Shown: positions 7,768 to 17,022, counted from the stretch's first letter. The stretch is DNA of 50,119 nt from Alphaproteobacteria bacterium (GCA_026126165.1 JAHCJR010000016.1:1-50119); one strand, 5' to 3'. Numbers and translations are program-made. Notes: a model not told the origin generated them from the letters alone.

Positions 7768-8091
7768 TCAGCCGAGCCGCACCGCCGTGCCGTTGGCCGA
7801 GACCATCAGCAACGTGCGCTTGTCGCCGCCGATGATCTCATAGTCCAGATCGACCCCGATCACGGCATCGGCACCCAATTCCAGCGCCCGCGCGGCCAGA
7901 TCGGCAAGCGCCTGCTGCTTGGCGTCGGCAAAGACCTTTTCATAGGCGGCGGCGCGACCGCCCACGACATCGCGGACGCTCGCAAAAAAGTCACGAAACA
8001 CGTTCGTTCCCATGACCACATCGGCTGAGACGATGCCGAGATAGGCCTTGATCCGGCGCCCCTCGACGCCATCGGTGGTGGTGACGATCAT
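7768..8091 (-). CDS. YbjQ/UPF0145 family protein
   Basis: 107 residues. It begins [26 protein letters not shown] and ends with [14 protein letters not shown] followed by a hydrophobic strand, the full-length pattern of the YbjQ (UPF0145) family, small oligomeric proteins sometimes called putative heavy-metal-binding proteins. No function is proven for the family. The ATG has an AGGAG ribosome site ten bases upstream. It starts 9 bases after the enoyl-CoA hydratase stop, so the two are likely cotranscribed. Confidence 0.9.
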   Translation of the reverse strand: MIVTTTDGVEGRRIKAYLGIVSADVVMGTNVFRDFFASVRDVVGGRAAAYEKVFADAKQQALADLAARALELGADAVIGVDLDYEIIGGDKRTLLMVSANGTAVRLG

Positions 8092-8100
8092 GGCTCGCTC

Positions 8101-8958
8101 CTACCTGAAATCCGGCTCTTCCCACCAGGGGAAGAAATCGGGCATGTCGCGACTTGGCTTCATGGTGAAGCGCGGCGCCCGCTTCTCCAGGAAGGAGGCC
8201 ACGCCCTCATAGGCATCTGCCGAGCGGCCCATCGCGAAGATGCCGCGCGAATCGATCCTGTGCGCCGCCATGGGATGATCCGCGCCGAGCATGCGCCACA
8301 TCATCTGCCGGGCCAGCGCCACCGACACGGCCGATGTGTTTTCCGCGATCTCGCGCGCCAGGGTTCGCGCTGCATCGAGCAGGGCCGCCTGCGGCAGGAC
8401 GCGGCGGACCAGACCGCCCGAAAGTGCCTCCTCGGCATCGAAGACGCGACCGGAATAGACCCATTCGAGCGCCCGCGAGATGCCGACCAGCCTGGGCAGG
8501 AACCAGCTCGAACAGGCTTCCGGCACCACGCCCCGTCGGGTGAACACGAAGCCGAACCGCGCCTCGCTCGCCGCCAGGCGGATATCCATCGGCAGAAGCA
8601 TCGTGGCGCCGACGCCGACCGCCGGCCCATTGATCGCCGCGATCACCGGTTTCAGGCAGGAGAAGATCCTGAGCGAGACCTGACCCCCGCCATCGCGGCG
8701 GATGCCGCCCTGCTCGACCGCGCCGCGGGCCTCGTAATCGAAGGTCTTGCCGCCTGCCGACAGGTCGGCACCGGCACAGAAGGCCCGGCCCGCGCCGGTG
8801 ACGATCGCCGCCCGCACCGAATCGTCGGCGTCGATACGGTCCAACGCATCGATGATTTCCTTGCGCATGCGCTCCGTGAATGCATTGAGGCGCTCCGGCC
8901 GATGCAGCGTGATGAGGGCGATATCGTCTTCCGTCTCGTACTTGATGTCCTGGTACAT
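8101..8958 (-). CDS. Enoyl-CoA hydratase/isomerase (crotonase) family protein
   Basis: 285 residues, the normal crotonase length. Features: NAFTERM near residue 25; the oxyanion-hole stretch GRAFCAGADLS near residue 58; the CoA-fold segment INGPAVGVGATMLLPMDIRLAA near residue 110; and FGFVFTRRGVVPEACSS near residue 137, whose Glu sits where hydratases place a catalytic acid. It probably hydrates or isomerises an acyl-CoA in fatty or aromatic acid breakdown. The substrate is not predictable. It is the first gene of a two-gene unit with the YbjQ-like gene and diverges from the catabolic operon starting at 9090. Confidence 0.9.
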   Translation of the reverse strand: MYQDIKYETEDDIALITLHRPERLNAFTERMRKEIIDALDRIDADDSVRAAIVTGAGRAFCAGADLSAGGKTFDYEARGAVEQGGIRRDGGGQVSLRIFSCLKPVIAAINGPAVGVGATMLLPMDIRLAASEARFGFVFTRRGVVPEACSSWFLPRLVGISRALEWVYSGRVFDAEEALSGGLVRRVLPQAALLDAARTLAREIAENTSAVSVALARQMMWRMLGADHPMAAHRIDSRGIFAMGRSADAYEGVASFLEKRAPRFTMKPSRDMPDFFPWWEEPDFR

Positions 8959-9006
8959 GCGCGACCCTCAAAAAAACCCGCCTTGAACGACGGAATGAGT
9001 GTCGCA

Positions 9007-9029
9007 GCTTGCCGGCGCGACTGGCAAGC
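9007..9029. promoter_or_regulatory. Inverted repeat in the divergent promoter region
   Basis: GCTTGCC (9007-9013) and GGCAAGC (9023-9029) are perfect 7-base arms with a 9-base spacer. It lies midway between the starts of the enoyl-CoA hydratase gene and the catabolic operon, a natural position for a shared operator. GCCGGCGC is also directly repeated at 9011 and 9028. No cognate regulator is encoded next to it. Confidence 0.4.
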
Positions 9030-9089
9030 CGGCGCAAGGCACGATAGAGTACCGGCAGGGGAGATTCCGGACGTGCATCAGAACCCGCC

Positions 9090-9536
9090 GTGACGCCAGT
9101 TCCGCCCAGCGAGAGCGACCTAGCCGCCCTGCGGGCCATGGTCTCCGCACTTGCGACCGCCACCATGGGCTTCGTGAGCTCGCCCTCCGGAGCGAACTGC
9201 CCCTGGGTCGCGCTTGCCTGTGGGGCGGAGGAGATGGAGCGCCTTTGGCATCATCAGGGCCTGGGCCTCGGTGGCGTCATGGCCCTGAAGCATGCGCGCC
9301 TGAAACAGGCTCCGGATCTTTCCCTCAGGGTCGGCGTGCACAAGTTTCGGCGGGCCTTTTTCGCCTACCACTGGATCGGCAATGTGGAATTCATCAGCCC
9401 GGCGCAGGACATCGCTGTCTATGTCGGCACGATACGCGGCAGGACCCAGCCCGAGATGTGGAAGCATCTCGAAGGTTTCCGCGCCTGCACGACCACCATA
9501 TTTCGCGACGCAACATCGGCGATGACCCGCCCGTAG
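9090..9536 (+). CDS. Hypothetical protein, first gene of a catabolic operon
   Basis: 148 residues from a GTG start. I do not recognise the family. The protein is soluble, has no signal peptide, and includes a WVALACGAEEMERLWHHQGLGLGGVM segment and a C-terminal part with several aromatics. Codon use matches the neighbours (third positions mostly G or C), so it is likely real. The ribosome site is weak and the start is uncertain. It ends 32 bases before the FAH-family gene and is probably cotranscribed with it. A role with the downstream enzymes is inferred only from position. Confidence 0.6.
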   Translation: MTPVPPSESDLAALRAMVSALATATMGFVSSPSGANCPWVALACGAEEMERLWHHQGLGLGGVMALKHARLKQAPDLSLRVGVHKFRRAFFAYHWIGNVEFISPAQDIAVYVGTIRGRTQPEMWKHLEGFRACTTTIFRDATSAMTRP

Positions 9537-9568
9537 CCTCGGGAATCGCTGTCCAGGAGAAAGCCGCC

Positions 9569-10759
9569 ATGGCGCAAGACCTCGGCCCCCATCTCGATCC
9601 GCGCCGCGCCCTGCCGGTGGAACGGACCGGCGCCCTTCTGGTCGGACGAGCGTGGCTGCCCGAGGCCGGCGGCCATGCCGTGGTCGCGGTGCGCGGCGAG
9701 GAACTCGTGGACCTCACCGCTGCCGCGCCCACCGTGAGCATGCTGCTGAACGAGATGGATGTGGCGGAAGTGAAGCGCAGGATGGGGTCGGCCCGGCCTC
9801 TGGCCGGCGTTGCGGAGGCACTGGCCAACAGCGACCCCCTGAACCGCCGGGCGGATCGGCCATGGCTGCTCGCGCCCTGCGATCTCCAGGCGGTCAAGGC
9901 GAGTGGCGTCACCTTCGCCGCAAGCCTTCTGGAACGCCTGATCGAGGAGCGGGCGAAGGGCGATCCGGCAGAAGCCGGCGCCATCCGCGCGCGCATGCGC
10001 GCGATGCTGGGCGGCGAACTCGACAGGATAAAGCCCGGCTCGCCCGCCGCCATGCGATTGAAGGACATGCTGATGCGCGAAGGATACTGGTCGCAGTATC
10101 TCGAAGTCGGCATCGGACCCGACGCGGAGATTTTCACCAAGTGCCCGCCGATGGCTGCGGTCGGCACGGGCGCCGAGATCGGCATCCATCCCACATCGTC
10201 CTGGAACAACCCCGAACCCGAGATCGTCCTCGCGGTGAATGCCATGGGCGTTGCCGTCGGGGCCACGCTTGGCAACGATGTCAATCTGCGCGACGTGGAG
10301 GGCCGCAGCGCCCTGCTCCTTGGCAAAGCGAAGGACAACAACGCGAGCGCGGCCATCGGCCCCTTCATACGCCTGTTCGACGAGACCTTCGACATCGACG
10401 CCGTGCGCCGGGCGGAGATCGCGCTGGAAGTGCGGGGCGAGGACGGCTTCGTCATGACCGGGCGGAGTTCCATGAGCGCGATCAGCCGCGACCCGCTCGA
10501 AATCGTCGCGCAGACGATTGGCCGGCACCATCAATACCCGGACGGACTGATGCTCTATCTTGGCACCATGTTCGCCCCGACCGACGACCGGCTTGGCGAG
10601 GGAAAGGGCTTCACGCACCGGGACGGCGATACCGTCCTAATCTCGACGCCGGCACTGGGCTGCCTCGCCAATCGGGTGCGCGCCTGCGACCAGGTGCAGC
10701 CATGGTCGTTCGGGACAGGCGCGCTCATGCGCAACCTGGCGCAGCGAGGGCTTCTCTAG
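9569..10759 (+). CDS. Fumarylacetoacetate hydrolase (FAH) family enzyme, possible 2-keto-3-deoxy acid dehydratase
   Basis: 396 residues from the ATG at 9569, which has an AGGAGA ribosome site; the frame is open further upstream, but there it overlaps the previous gene. The catalytic C-terminal FAH fold includes HPTSSWNNPEPEIVLAV, with Glu216 and Glu218 as likely metal ligands, and GNDVNLRDVEG with Asp237. The DLQAVKASGVTFAASLLERLIEE stretch (105-127) and the overall length resemble the dehydratases that act on 2-keto-3-deoxy pentonates rather than classical fumarylacetoacetase. It therefore probably cleaves or dehydrates a 2-keto acid. A flavoprotein dehydrogenase follows 19 bases later. Confidence 0.85.
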   Translation: MAQDLGPHLDPRRALPVERTGALLVGRAWLPEAGGHAVVAVRGEELVDLTAAAPTVSMLLNEMDVAEVKRRMGSARPLAGVAEALANSDPLNRRADRPWLLAPCDLQAVKASGVTFAASLLERLIEERAKGDPAEAGAIRARMRAMLGGELDRIKPGSPAAMRLKDMLMREGYWSQYLEVGIGPDAEIFTKCPPMAAVGTGAEIGIHPTSSWNNPEPEIVLAVNAMGVAVGATLGNDVNLRDVEGRSALLLGKAKDNNASAAIGPFIRLFDETFDIDAVRRAEIALEVRGEDGFVMTGRSSMSAISRDPLEIVAQTIGRHHQYPDGLMLYLGTMFAPTDDRLGEGKGFTHRDGDTVLISTPALGCLANRVRACDQVQPWSFGTGALMRNLAQRGLL

Positions 10760-10778
10760 CGAGATCCGGAGGCATGGC

Positions 10779-12167
10779 GTGGACGATCTTCTGGCACGGC
10801 TGGGCGAGATTCTGGGGCCCGGCGGCCTTCTGACCGGCGCGGAGGTCACCGGGCGGCGCGCCGGTCCCTGGGCCGGCTCGGGCACCATCTTGGCAAAAGC
10901 CATCGCGCGCCCGCGCGAAACCGCCCAGGTGGCGGCGGTGATGAAACTCTGTCACGAGGCGCGTCAACCGGTCATCCCGTTCGGCGGCCTGACCGGCCTG
11001 GTCCACGGCACGGCTTCCGGACCGGACGATCTTTTGCTTTCGCTCGAACTCATGAACCAAATCGAGCATGTCGATCCGGTCGGCCGCACCATGCAGGTAC
11101 AGGCCGGTTGTCTCCTGCAGCGGATCCAGGAAGCGGCGGAACACGAGGGCCTCCTGTTCCCCCTTGACCTCGGCGCCCGCGGTTCCTGCACGATCGGTGG
11201 CAATGTTTCGACCAATGCGGGCGGCAACCGTGTCATCCGCTTTGGCATGACACGCGAACTCGTGCTCGGTCTCGAGGCGGTACTGGCCGATGGAACGGTG
11301 ATCAGCTCGATGAACAGCATGCTCAAGAACAATGCGGGCTTCGATCTGAAGCAGCTCTTTATCGGCACGGAAGGCGTGCTTGGCATCGTCACCCGCCTCG
11401 TGCTGCGGCTGCGCGAGGCGCCAGCCAGCCAGAATACGGCCTTTGTCGCGTTCGCCGATTTCCCGTCGGTCACCGCCTTCCTCAAACATGTCGACCGGCG
11501 GCTGGGGGGCAACCTGTCCGCCTTCGAGGTTCTTTGGCGGGATGTCTATGACCTGCTGACCTCGCCGCCGGCCACCGGACGGCCGCCGCTCGAGCGCGGC
11601 GCGCCATTCTACGCACTGGTCGAGTCCCTGGGCGGCGACCAGGAAAGCGACGATATCCGTTTCACGGCCGCTCTCGAAGCCGCGCTGGAATCCGGCCTGA
11701 TCGTCGATGCGGCGATCGCGCGCAATCTTGCCGAGCGCAACGCCATGTGGGGCATCCGCGACGATGTCGGTCAGTTCCAGAGATTCGCACCCGTAACCGG
11801 CTTCGATGTCAGCCTGCCGATCCGCGACATGGACGCATACGGGGAGACGCTCGCCCGGGGCATACGTGCCCGCTGGCCGGAAGGACGCGTCTGGATCTTC
11901 GGGCATCTCGGCGACGGCAACCTGCATGTGGTCGTCGGCGTCGGCTCGGCCGATGAGGAGACGAAACGCGCCGTCGACGAGATCGTCTACCGGCCGCTCG
12001 CGGCGCTTGGCGGTTCGGTTTCGGCGGAACACGGGATCGGACTGGACAAGAAGCCGCATCTTGGCCTCAGCCGCAATGCGGAGGAGATCACCCTGATGCG
12101 CCGGCTCAAGGCCATGCTCGATCCGCGCAACATCCTCAATCCGGGCAAGGTTCTGGAAATGCCATGA
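10779..12167 (+). CDS. FAD-binding 2-hydroxyacid dehydrogenase (GlcD/D2HGDH-like)
   Basis: 462 residues. The start is a GTG with a GGAGGC ribosome site; an ATG five bases earlier is in another frame. The FAD-binding PCMH half (about 40-215) shows PFGGLTGLVHG, IGGNVSTNAGG and FIGTEGVLGIVT. The C-terminal cap carries the metal-binding GHLGDGNLH (375-383), EHGIG (417-421) and LDPRNILNPGKV. This is the D-lactate, D-2-hydroxyglutarate and glycolate dehydrogenase family, which oxidises a 2-hydroxy acid to the 2-keto acid and passes electrons to a quinone or flavoprotein. The substrate is unknown; the FAH-family enzyme upstream would be a logical consumer of the keto acid. Confidence 0.9.
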   Translation: MDDLLARLGEILGPGGLLTGAEVTGRRAGPWAGSGTILAKAIARPRETAQVAAVMKLCHEARQPVIPFGGLTGLVHGTASGPDDLLLSLELMNQIEHVDPVGRTMQVQAGCLLQRIQEAAEHEGLLFPLDLGARGSCTIGGNVSTNAGGNRVIRFGMTRELVLGLEAVLADGTVISSMNSMLKNNAGFDLKQLFIGTEGVLGIVTRLVLRLREAPASQNTAFVAFADFPSVTAFLKHVDRRLGGNLSAFEVLWRDVYDLLTSPPATGRPPLERGAPFYALVESLGGDQESDDIRFTAALEAALESGLIVDAAIARNLAERNAMWGIRDDVGQFQRFAPVTGFDVSLPIRDMDAYGETLARGIRARWPEGRVWIFGHLGDGNLHVVVGVGSADEETKRAVDEIVYRPLAALGGSVSAEHGIGLDKKPHLGLSRNAEEITLMRRLKAMLDPRNILNPGKVLEMP

Positions 12168-12204
12168 GCATGCGCGGCACCGCAACGATCAGGAGAAAGT
12201 ATTC

Positions 12205-13023
12205 ATGAACAGGCCCGTGCAACGCGTCGGCATTGCCGGCATCGGAGCTATCGGTCTCGGGCTCGCCCGGCACCTCGCCGCGGGGAGCGTGCCCGGGCTC
12301 GCACTCGGCGCCATTGCCGGACGCGACATGACCCGCACCAGATCGCAGGCGGCGGAAATTCTGCCCGGGCTGACCGTGGTCGCCGCCGCCGCACTCGGCG
12401 AGCATGCGGAGATCGTCGTCGATTGCGCCCCCTCGGCCGCATTGCGCGAGATTGCCGTACCGGCGCTCGCCCTGGGCAGGACGCTGGTCACGGTCAATGC
12501 CGGCGCGCTCCTCTCGCACCTGGATCTGGTCGACATGGCCAGACGGACGGGCGGCCGGATCCTGGTCCCGACCGGCGCCCTGCTCGGCCTGGACGCGGTC
12601 CGCGCCGCGGCCGAGGGCCGCATCGAACGGGTCACGATGGTGACGCGCAAACCGCCGCGCGGCCTGGAGGGCGCGCCGTATCTGTTGGAGAACAGGATCT
12701 CCCTCGCCGGCCTGCGGGAGCCGCTGCTGGTGTTCGAGGGAAGTGCGGGCGACGGCGCGAAGGCATTTCCCGCCAATGTCAATGTCGCCGCCGCGCTCAG
12801 CCTCGCGGGCATAGGTCCGGAGAGAACCCGGCTCCAGGTCTGGGCCGATCCGGCACTTGACCGCAATCGCCACACGATCGAAGTGGAAGCCGACAGCGCG
12901 CGCTTTACGATGACCATCGAGAACATCCCATCTGACGAGAATCCCCGCACCGGCCGGATCACAGGCTTGAGCGTGCTTGCTTGCCTGCGCGGCCTCGTCG
13001 AAACGCTGCATGTGGGCACCTGA
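12205..13023 (+). CDS. L-aspartate dehydrogenase family protein (NadX-like)
   Basis: 272 residues. An N-terminal Rossmann motif GIGAIG (12-17) binds NAD(P). The catalytic half has the aspartate dehydrogenase signatures FPANVNVAAALSLAGIGPERT (188-208) and LDRNRHTIEVEAD with His223, the expected catalytic histidine, then the IENIPSDENPRTGRITG loop. Characterised members oxidise L-aspartate to iminoaspartate, which feeds NAD synthesis or hydrolyses to oxaloacetate. No nadA or nadC is nearby, so within this operon a catabolic role, perhaps on another amino acid, is more likely than NAD synthesis. That is an inference. Confidence 0.85.
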   Translation: MNRPVQRVGIAGIGAIGLGLARHLAAGSVPGLALGAIAGRDMTRTRSQAAEILPGLTVVAAAALGEHAEIVVDCAPSAALREIAVPALALGRTLVTVNAGALLSHLDLVDMARRTGGRILVPTGALLGLDAVRAAAEGRIERVTMVTRKPPRGLEGAPYLLENRISLAGLREPLLVFEGSAGDGAKAFPANVNVAAALSLAGIGPERTRLQVWADPALDRNRHTIEVEADSARFTMTIENIPSDENPRTGRITGLSVLACLRGLVETLHVGT

Positions 13024-13043
13024 AGAACCGGGACGATCAGAAT

Positions 13044-14522
13044 ATGAGCAGGAAGATCTTCACCGCCTGTCTTGGCACCGAGACCAATTCCTTTTCGCCG
13101 ATCCCGACCGGCATGGCGCTCTTCGAGCAGACCATGCTTGTGCGCGGCGCGCGGCACGGCGAACGTCCGAACCTCTTCGCCCTGCCGCTCATCGCCTGGC
13201 GACGGCGGGCGGAGGCGCTTGGCTGGCAGGTGGTCGAGAGCCTTGCCGCCTTCGCCATGCCGGCCGGCGACACGACGCGACATGCCTATCAGACGTTGCG
13301 GGACGAGATCCTGTCCGATCTTCGGAACGCGCTGCCAGTGGATGCCGTGCTGCTGAACCTGCATGGAGCGATGATCGCGGAGGGCTATCCTGACGCGGAA
13401 GGCGACCTTCTGGCCCGGGCACGCGACATCGTCGGGCCGGCGGTGCCGATCGGCGTCGAACTGGACCTGCATTGTCATCTCACCGAACTCAAGGTGCGCT
13501 CCGCCACGGCCATCGTCATCTACAAGGAGTATCCGCACGTCGACGTGGTCGAGCGGGCAGAGGAACTGTTCACGATCGTGGAGGGCACCTTGGCCGGCAG
13601 GATCTGGCCGGTGATGGCCATGCATGATTGCCGGATGCTCGGCATCTACCCGACCACGCGCGAGCCCCTCGAAAGTTTCGTCGCCCGCATGAAGGCCCTC
13701 GAAGGCAAGGACGACATCCTCTCGGTGTCTCTGGCCCATGGCTTTCCCTGGGGCGATACGCCGGAGGTGGGTACGCGCGTTCTGGTGGTGGCGCATGGCG
13801 ACGGGCAGAAAGCCGATGCCCTGGCAAAGGAACTGGGCCGCGAGGTGTGGGCACGACGCGACGAGATGATGCCGCCATTCAAGTCAATCGACGAGGCGCT
13901 GGCGCGGGCCGCCGGCCATAACGGCTATCGCCCGCTGGTGCTGGCGGATACCGCGGACAATCCGGGCATTGGTGCCGCCGGCGATTCGACCTTCCTGCTG
14001 CGTCAGGTGATCGATCAGAAGATCGGCGGCGTCGCCATCTCCCCGCTCTGGGATCCATCCGTCACGGCACTGGCGTTCGATGCAGGCCTGGGGGCGAAAC
14101 TCAGAGTGCGCATCGGCGGCAAGCTCGGCCCGGCCTCCGGCACGCCGATCGATGCCGAAGTCACCGTGAAGGGCCTGACGGGCAACGCATTCCAGCCCTT
14201 TGGCGGGGCGCTGGCGCCGCTCGGCAACATGGCCTGGCTGCGGATTGGAGAGAACGACACGGATGCCATCGATATCGCGGTCAACGACCATCGGGTGCAG
14301 AGCTTCCACCCGGACTGCTTCTCCGCGGTCGGTATCGATCCGGCGCGCTGCCGGGCGCTGATCGTCAAATCCACGCAGCATTTCTTTGCCGGCTTCGCGC
14401 CGATCGCGGAGGAAATCCTCTATGTCGCGGCGCCGGGCACCGGTGCGATGGACATGCGGACGCTGCCGCACCGGCACGTGACGCGCGCCCTCTGGCCCCG
14501 GGTGGCCGATCCTCACGCTTAG
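13044..14522 (+). CDS. M81-family metallopeptidase (MlrC-like)
   Basis: 492 residues from the ATG at 13044; the open frame continues upstream into the previous gene. It begins MSRKIFTACLGTETNSFSP, the standard MlrC N-terminus. Likely zinc ligands lie in LNLHGAM (His107), ELDLHCHLT (Asp141, His143, His145) and EYPHVDVVERAEE (His165). The C-terminal half has the DTADNPGIGAAGDSTFLL segment of the family. MlrC is named for microcystin breakdown, but most homologues sit in unrelated catabolic operons and probably act on small peptide-like or amide substrates. Here it follows aspartate dehydrogenase by 20 bases and closes the operon. Confidence 0.9.
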   Translation: MSRKIFTACLGTETNSFSPIPTGMALFEQTMLVRGARHGERPNLFALPLIAWRRRAEALGWQVVESLAAFAMPAGDTTRHAYQTLRDEILSDLRNALPVDAVLLNLHGAMIAEGYPDAEGDLLARARDIVGPAVPIGVELDLHCHLTELKVRSATAIVIYKEYPHVDVVERAEELFTIVEGTLAGRIWPVMAMHDCRMLGIYPTTREPLESFVARMKALEGKDDILSVSLAHGFPWGDTPEVGTRVLVVAHGDGQKADALAKELGREVWARRDEMMPPFKSIDEALARAAGHNGYRPLVLADTADNPGIGAAGDSTFLLRQVIDQKIGGVAISPLWDPSVTALAFDAGLGAKLRVRIGGKLGPASGTPIDAEVTVKGLTGNAFQPFGGALAPLGNMAWLRIGENDTDAIDIAVNDHRVQSFHPDCFSAVGIDPARCRALIVKSTQHFFAGFAPIAEEILYVAAPGTGAMDMRTLPHRHVTRALWPRVADPHA

Positions 14523-14557
14523 GATACTTCTCCAATGGGCCTGCTGCCGATAATCTC

Positions 14558-14579
14558 CCCTCGTCGCGCGGGGCGAGGG
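14558..14579 (+). terminator. Possible hairpin after the catabolic operon
   Basis: CCCTCG (14558-14563) and CGAGGG (14574-14579) form a 6-base stem with a 10-base GC-rich loop, 36 bases after the M81 stop. No run of T follows, so it is at best a weak or Rho-assisted terminator. Confidence 0.25.
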
Positions 14580-14617
14580 CGCGCATGATTTACATTGCGT
14601 CAGGTCAGGAGAGTTGA

Positions 14618-15442
14618 ATGAACGACAGTAAGGCCCAGATGGCCTCGCCGAGCTATCTGCTGCCGGTCGAGGACCGCGAGTTCCTGCTGAGCGACGAACT
14701 GCGCGGTCTCCGCTTCGCGCTCGAATATTCCAAGGCGGAGATCCTGCTTCGGCAATGGGGGATACGCTCCACCGTCGTGGTGTTCGGCAGCGCCCGCATC
14801 CCCTCACCCGAACAGGCGGAGGCGATGCTCTCCGCCGCGAGGGGTCCGGACGAGCGCGCCAGCGCGGAAAGACGGGCGCGGCATGTGCATTACTACGAGA
14901 CTGCCCGCCTGTTCGCCCGGATCGTCTCCGAACGCGGCGGCGCGATGCATGCGCCTGACGGGCACCATAACAACGTCATCGCTACCGGCGGGGGACCCGG
15001 CATCATGGAAGCAGCCAACCGCGGCGCGGTCGAGGTGGGCGCGCCGAGCATCGGCTTCAACATTACCCTGCCGATGGAGCAGCGGCCGAACAGCTATTCG
15101 ACACCGGCCCTCACCTTCCGGTTCCACTACTTCGCCATGCGCAAGATGCATCTCGCCATGCGAGCCAACGCCCTGGCCGTGTTCCCCGGCGGCTTCGGCA
15201 CCATGGATGAGCTCTTCGAGATGCTGACACTGACGCAGACGAGAAAGGCGCCCCCGCTGCCGATCGTGCTGGTGGGCACGGAATACTGGCGCAAGGCGGT
15301 CAATTTCCAGCACTTGCTGGATCAGGACATGATCGCTGCCCATGACCTGGAACTGTTCGACATCGTCGACACCGCGGAGGAGGCCTGGCAGGCCATGCTG
15401 GCGCGGGGCCTCAAGGCCCATTCTCCGCCGCCGGTCGACTGA
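14618..15442 (+). CDS. LOG family protein (TIGR00730), nucleotide 5'-monophosphate phosphoribohydrolase-like
   Basis: 274 residues. The LOG motifs are clear: [12 protein letters not shown] near 53-64, [14 protein letters not shown] at 124-137, and PGGFGTMDE at 190-198 with the catalytic Arg and Glu of the family. LOG enzymes remove the ribose 5-phosphate from cytokinin or purine nucleotides; older annotations as lysine decarboxylase are wrong. An extra N-terminal stretch of about 50 residues makes it longer than plant LOG and like the larger bacterial group. It has a strong AGGAGAG ribosome site. Its last 32 bases overlap the 3' end of the convergent histidine kinase gene. Confidence 0.9.
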   Translation: MNDSKAQMASPSYLLPVEDREFLLSDELRGLRFALEYSKAEILLRQWGIRSTVVVFGSARIPSPEQAEAMLSAARGPDERASAERRARHVHYYETARLFARIVSERGGAMHAPDGHHNNVIATGGGPGIMEAANRGAVEVGAPSIGFNITLPMEQRPNSYSTPALTFRFHYFAMRKMHLAMRANALAVFPGGFGTMDELFEMLTLTQTRKAPPLPIVLVGTEYWRKAVNFQHLLDQDMIAAHDLELFDIVDTAEEAWQAMLARGLKAHSPPPVD

Positions 15443-16913
15443 GGTCTTCCTCCGCGGAACCTAGGGCAGGCGGCCCGTCGGGCGTTTCGGCGCCTCGGCC
15501 GATCGGCAGGGTGAAATGCACGGTCGTGCCCATGCCCTTCTCGCTTTCGACCCAAATCTCCCCGCCATGCAATTCGACCAGCCGGCGCGTGATGGCGAGG
15601 CCGAGACCCGCGCCCTCATAGCGTTTCACATGCGCGCGCTCGCCATGCCAGAAGGGCTCGAATATGTGGGGAAGCTGGCCGCGGTCGATGCCGATGCCGG
15701 TATCGGCCACCGCCACTTCGACCACGGCTTCATCCGACAGGGCCGCCACGGTTATCGATCCGCCGGAAGGCGTGAACTTGAGCGCGTTCGAGAGCAGATT
15801 GAGCAGGATCTGCTTGAGCGCCGGCGCATCCGCGTGGATGACCGGCAGGAAGGTCGGAAGCTCCCGACGCAGGCTCACGCCTTTCTCGCCGGCGCGCACT
15901 GAAACAAGACGCAGGGTCTCTTCCACCAGTGTCGGCAGGTGGACCTTGCGCAGTTCGAGATTCTTCTGGCCGGACTCGATCTTGGCCACGTCGAGCACGT
16001 CGTTGATCACATAGAGCAGATGATGGCTGCTCTGCAGTATGTCGCGGATATACTCCTCCTGTTTCGGGGTCAGGTCGCCGAAGTACTTGGCCTGCAGCAT
16101 TTCCGAGAAACCGATGATCGCGTTGAGCGGCGTGCGCAGTTCGTGGCTCATGTTTGCGAGAAACTCGGTCTTCGCCCGGTTGGCGAGTTCCGCCTGCTGC
16201 TTCTGCAGCCGGTAATCCTCGACCATGCGCTCGAACTCGGTCGCCTGGCGCGCGAGCTGGCTGTTCGTCTCCCGCAGCCGGTCTGCCAGATACTCGACCT
16301 GGATCTGCGCCTCGCGCTGGCTGATGACGAGCAGCACGAAGCCAAGGGCGAGATCGGTCATGATCGCAATGACGAACCCCGGCACGACGGCGCCATCGGC
16401 CAGATGCAGGAACGGTCCGGCGAGGAAATAGGCCGCGCGCAGCAGCAGTAGCGCAGCGAGGAAGCGATAGGGCATCCCCAGCCGGGCACGATCGCCTTGC
16501 AGGAAATCCGCCGCCATGACGGAGAAGATGGCAGCCGAGGCCCAGTAGGACGGGAGGCTGTGGATGACGGGATCGAAAGCATGCCACGCTGCTGCGGCGA
16601 TCCATCCGCCGACCAGGACGGCGAGCGCCCCCAGCAGGCGCCAATGGGCCGGACGGCCGGCGAAGCGACGTGTCCCGAACCAGAACAGGATGACTGCCGT
16701 CCAGCCGAAGATCCGCCCCAGATCGGAGAGGTCGGCGGCGAGCACGCGATCGGCGAGACCGATCGCATGCTCCAGTGCGATCCCGAGATAGGCCACGGCC
16801 CAGAAGGCGAACTGGCGGTGGCGCAGGGTCGCGAACAGGTACAGGAACGTGCCTGCCAGAACGAGGGTGGCTATGCAGGCGCCGCCTATCGCAGTCGGCA
16901 GGGAAAATGCCAT
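15411..16913 (-). CDS. Membrane sensor histidine kinase with 7-TM-like sensor
   Basis: 500 residues. The N-terminal 198 residues hold about seven hydrophobic helices with short loops, so the signal is probably sensed in or near the membrane. A coiled-coil linker (about 200-245) leads to a HisKA domain with phospho-acceptor His257 ([10 protein letters not shown]). The ATPase domain has the N box (LLSNALKF, Asn376), G1 (DTGIGI, Asp404), F box (IFEPFW) and G2 (GAGLGLAI). No receiver domain and no response regulator gene is adjacent, so it is an orphan kinase whose partner is elsewhere. The domain style resembles PleC/DivJ-class alphaproteobacterial kinases. Confidence 0.92.
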   Translation of the reverse strand: MAFSLPTAIGGACIATLVLAGTFLYLFATLRHRQFAFWAVAYLGIALEHAIGLADRVLAADLSDLGRIFGWTAVILFWFGTRRFAGRPAHWRLLGALAVLVGGWIAAAAWHAFDPVIHSLPSYWASAAIFSVMAADFLQGDRARLGMPYRFLAALLLLRAAYFLAGPFLHLADGAVVPGFVIAIMTDLALGFVLLVISQREAQIQVEYLADRLRETNSQLARQATEFERMVEDYRLQKQQAELANRAKTEFLANMSHELRTPLNAIIGFSEMLQAKYFGDLTPKQEEYIRDILQSSHHLLYVINDVLDVAKIESGQKNLELRKVHLPTLVEETLRLVSVRAGEKGVSLRRELPTFLPVIHADAPALKQILLNLLSNALKFTPSGGSITVAALSDEAVVEVAVADTGIGIDRGQLPHIFEPFWHGERAHVKRYEGAGLGLAITRRLVELHGGEIWVESEKGMGTTVHFTLPIGRGAETPDGPPALGSAEEDLSRPAAENGP

Positions 16914-17022
16914 TCACTGGCCCAGGTTAGCGTCGATCCTGAAAGCTAGGCGCACCTGCCAGCGCCTTGCAACCCGCAATTCCGCCGTCCGCACGCCCGA
17001 GCGTCATTAACCGGGAAATTGT

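Noticed and set aside
12205..13023. NAD biosynthesis operon
   Set aside because: The aspartate dehydrogenase has no nadA or nadC neighbour; the surrounding genes are catabolic enzymes.
12189..13796. Long minus-strand open frame opposite aspartate dehydrogenase and MlrC
   Set aside because: Low-complexity Arg/Ser/Pro translation with no motif; both plus-strand genes are well supported.
14618..15442. Lysine decarboxylase
   Set aside because: The PGGFGTMDE motif belongs to LOG phosphoribohydrolases; the decarboxylase label is an old misannotation and no PLP site is present.
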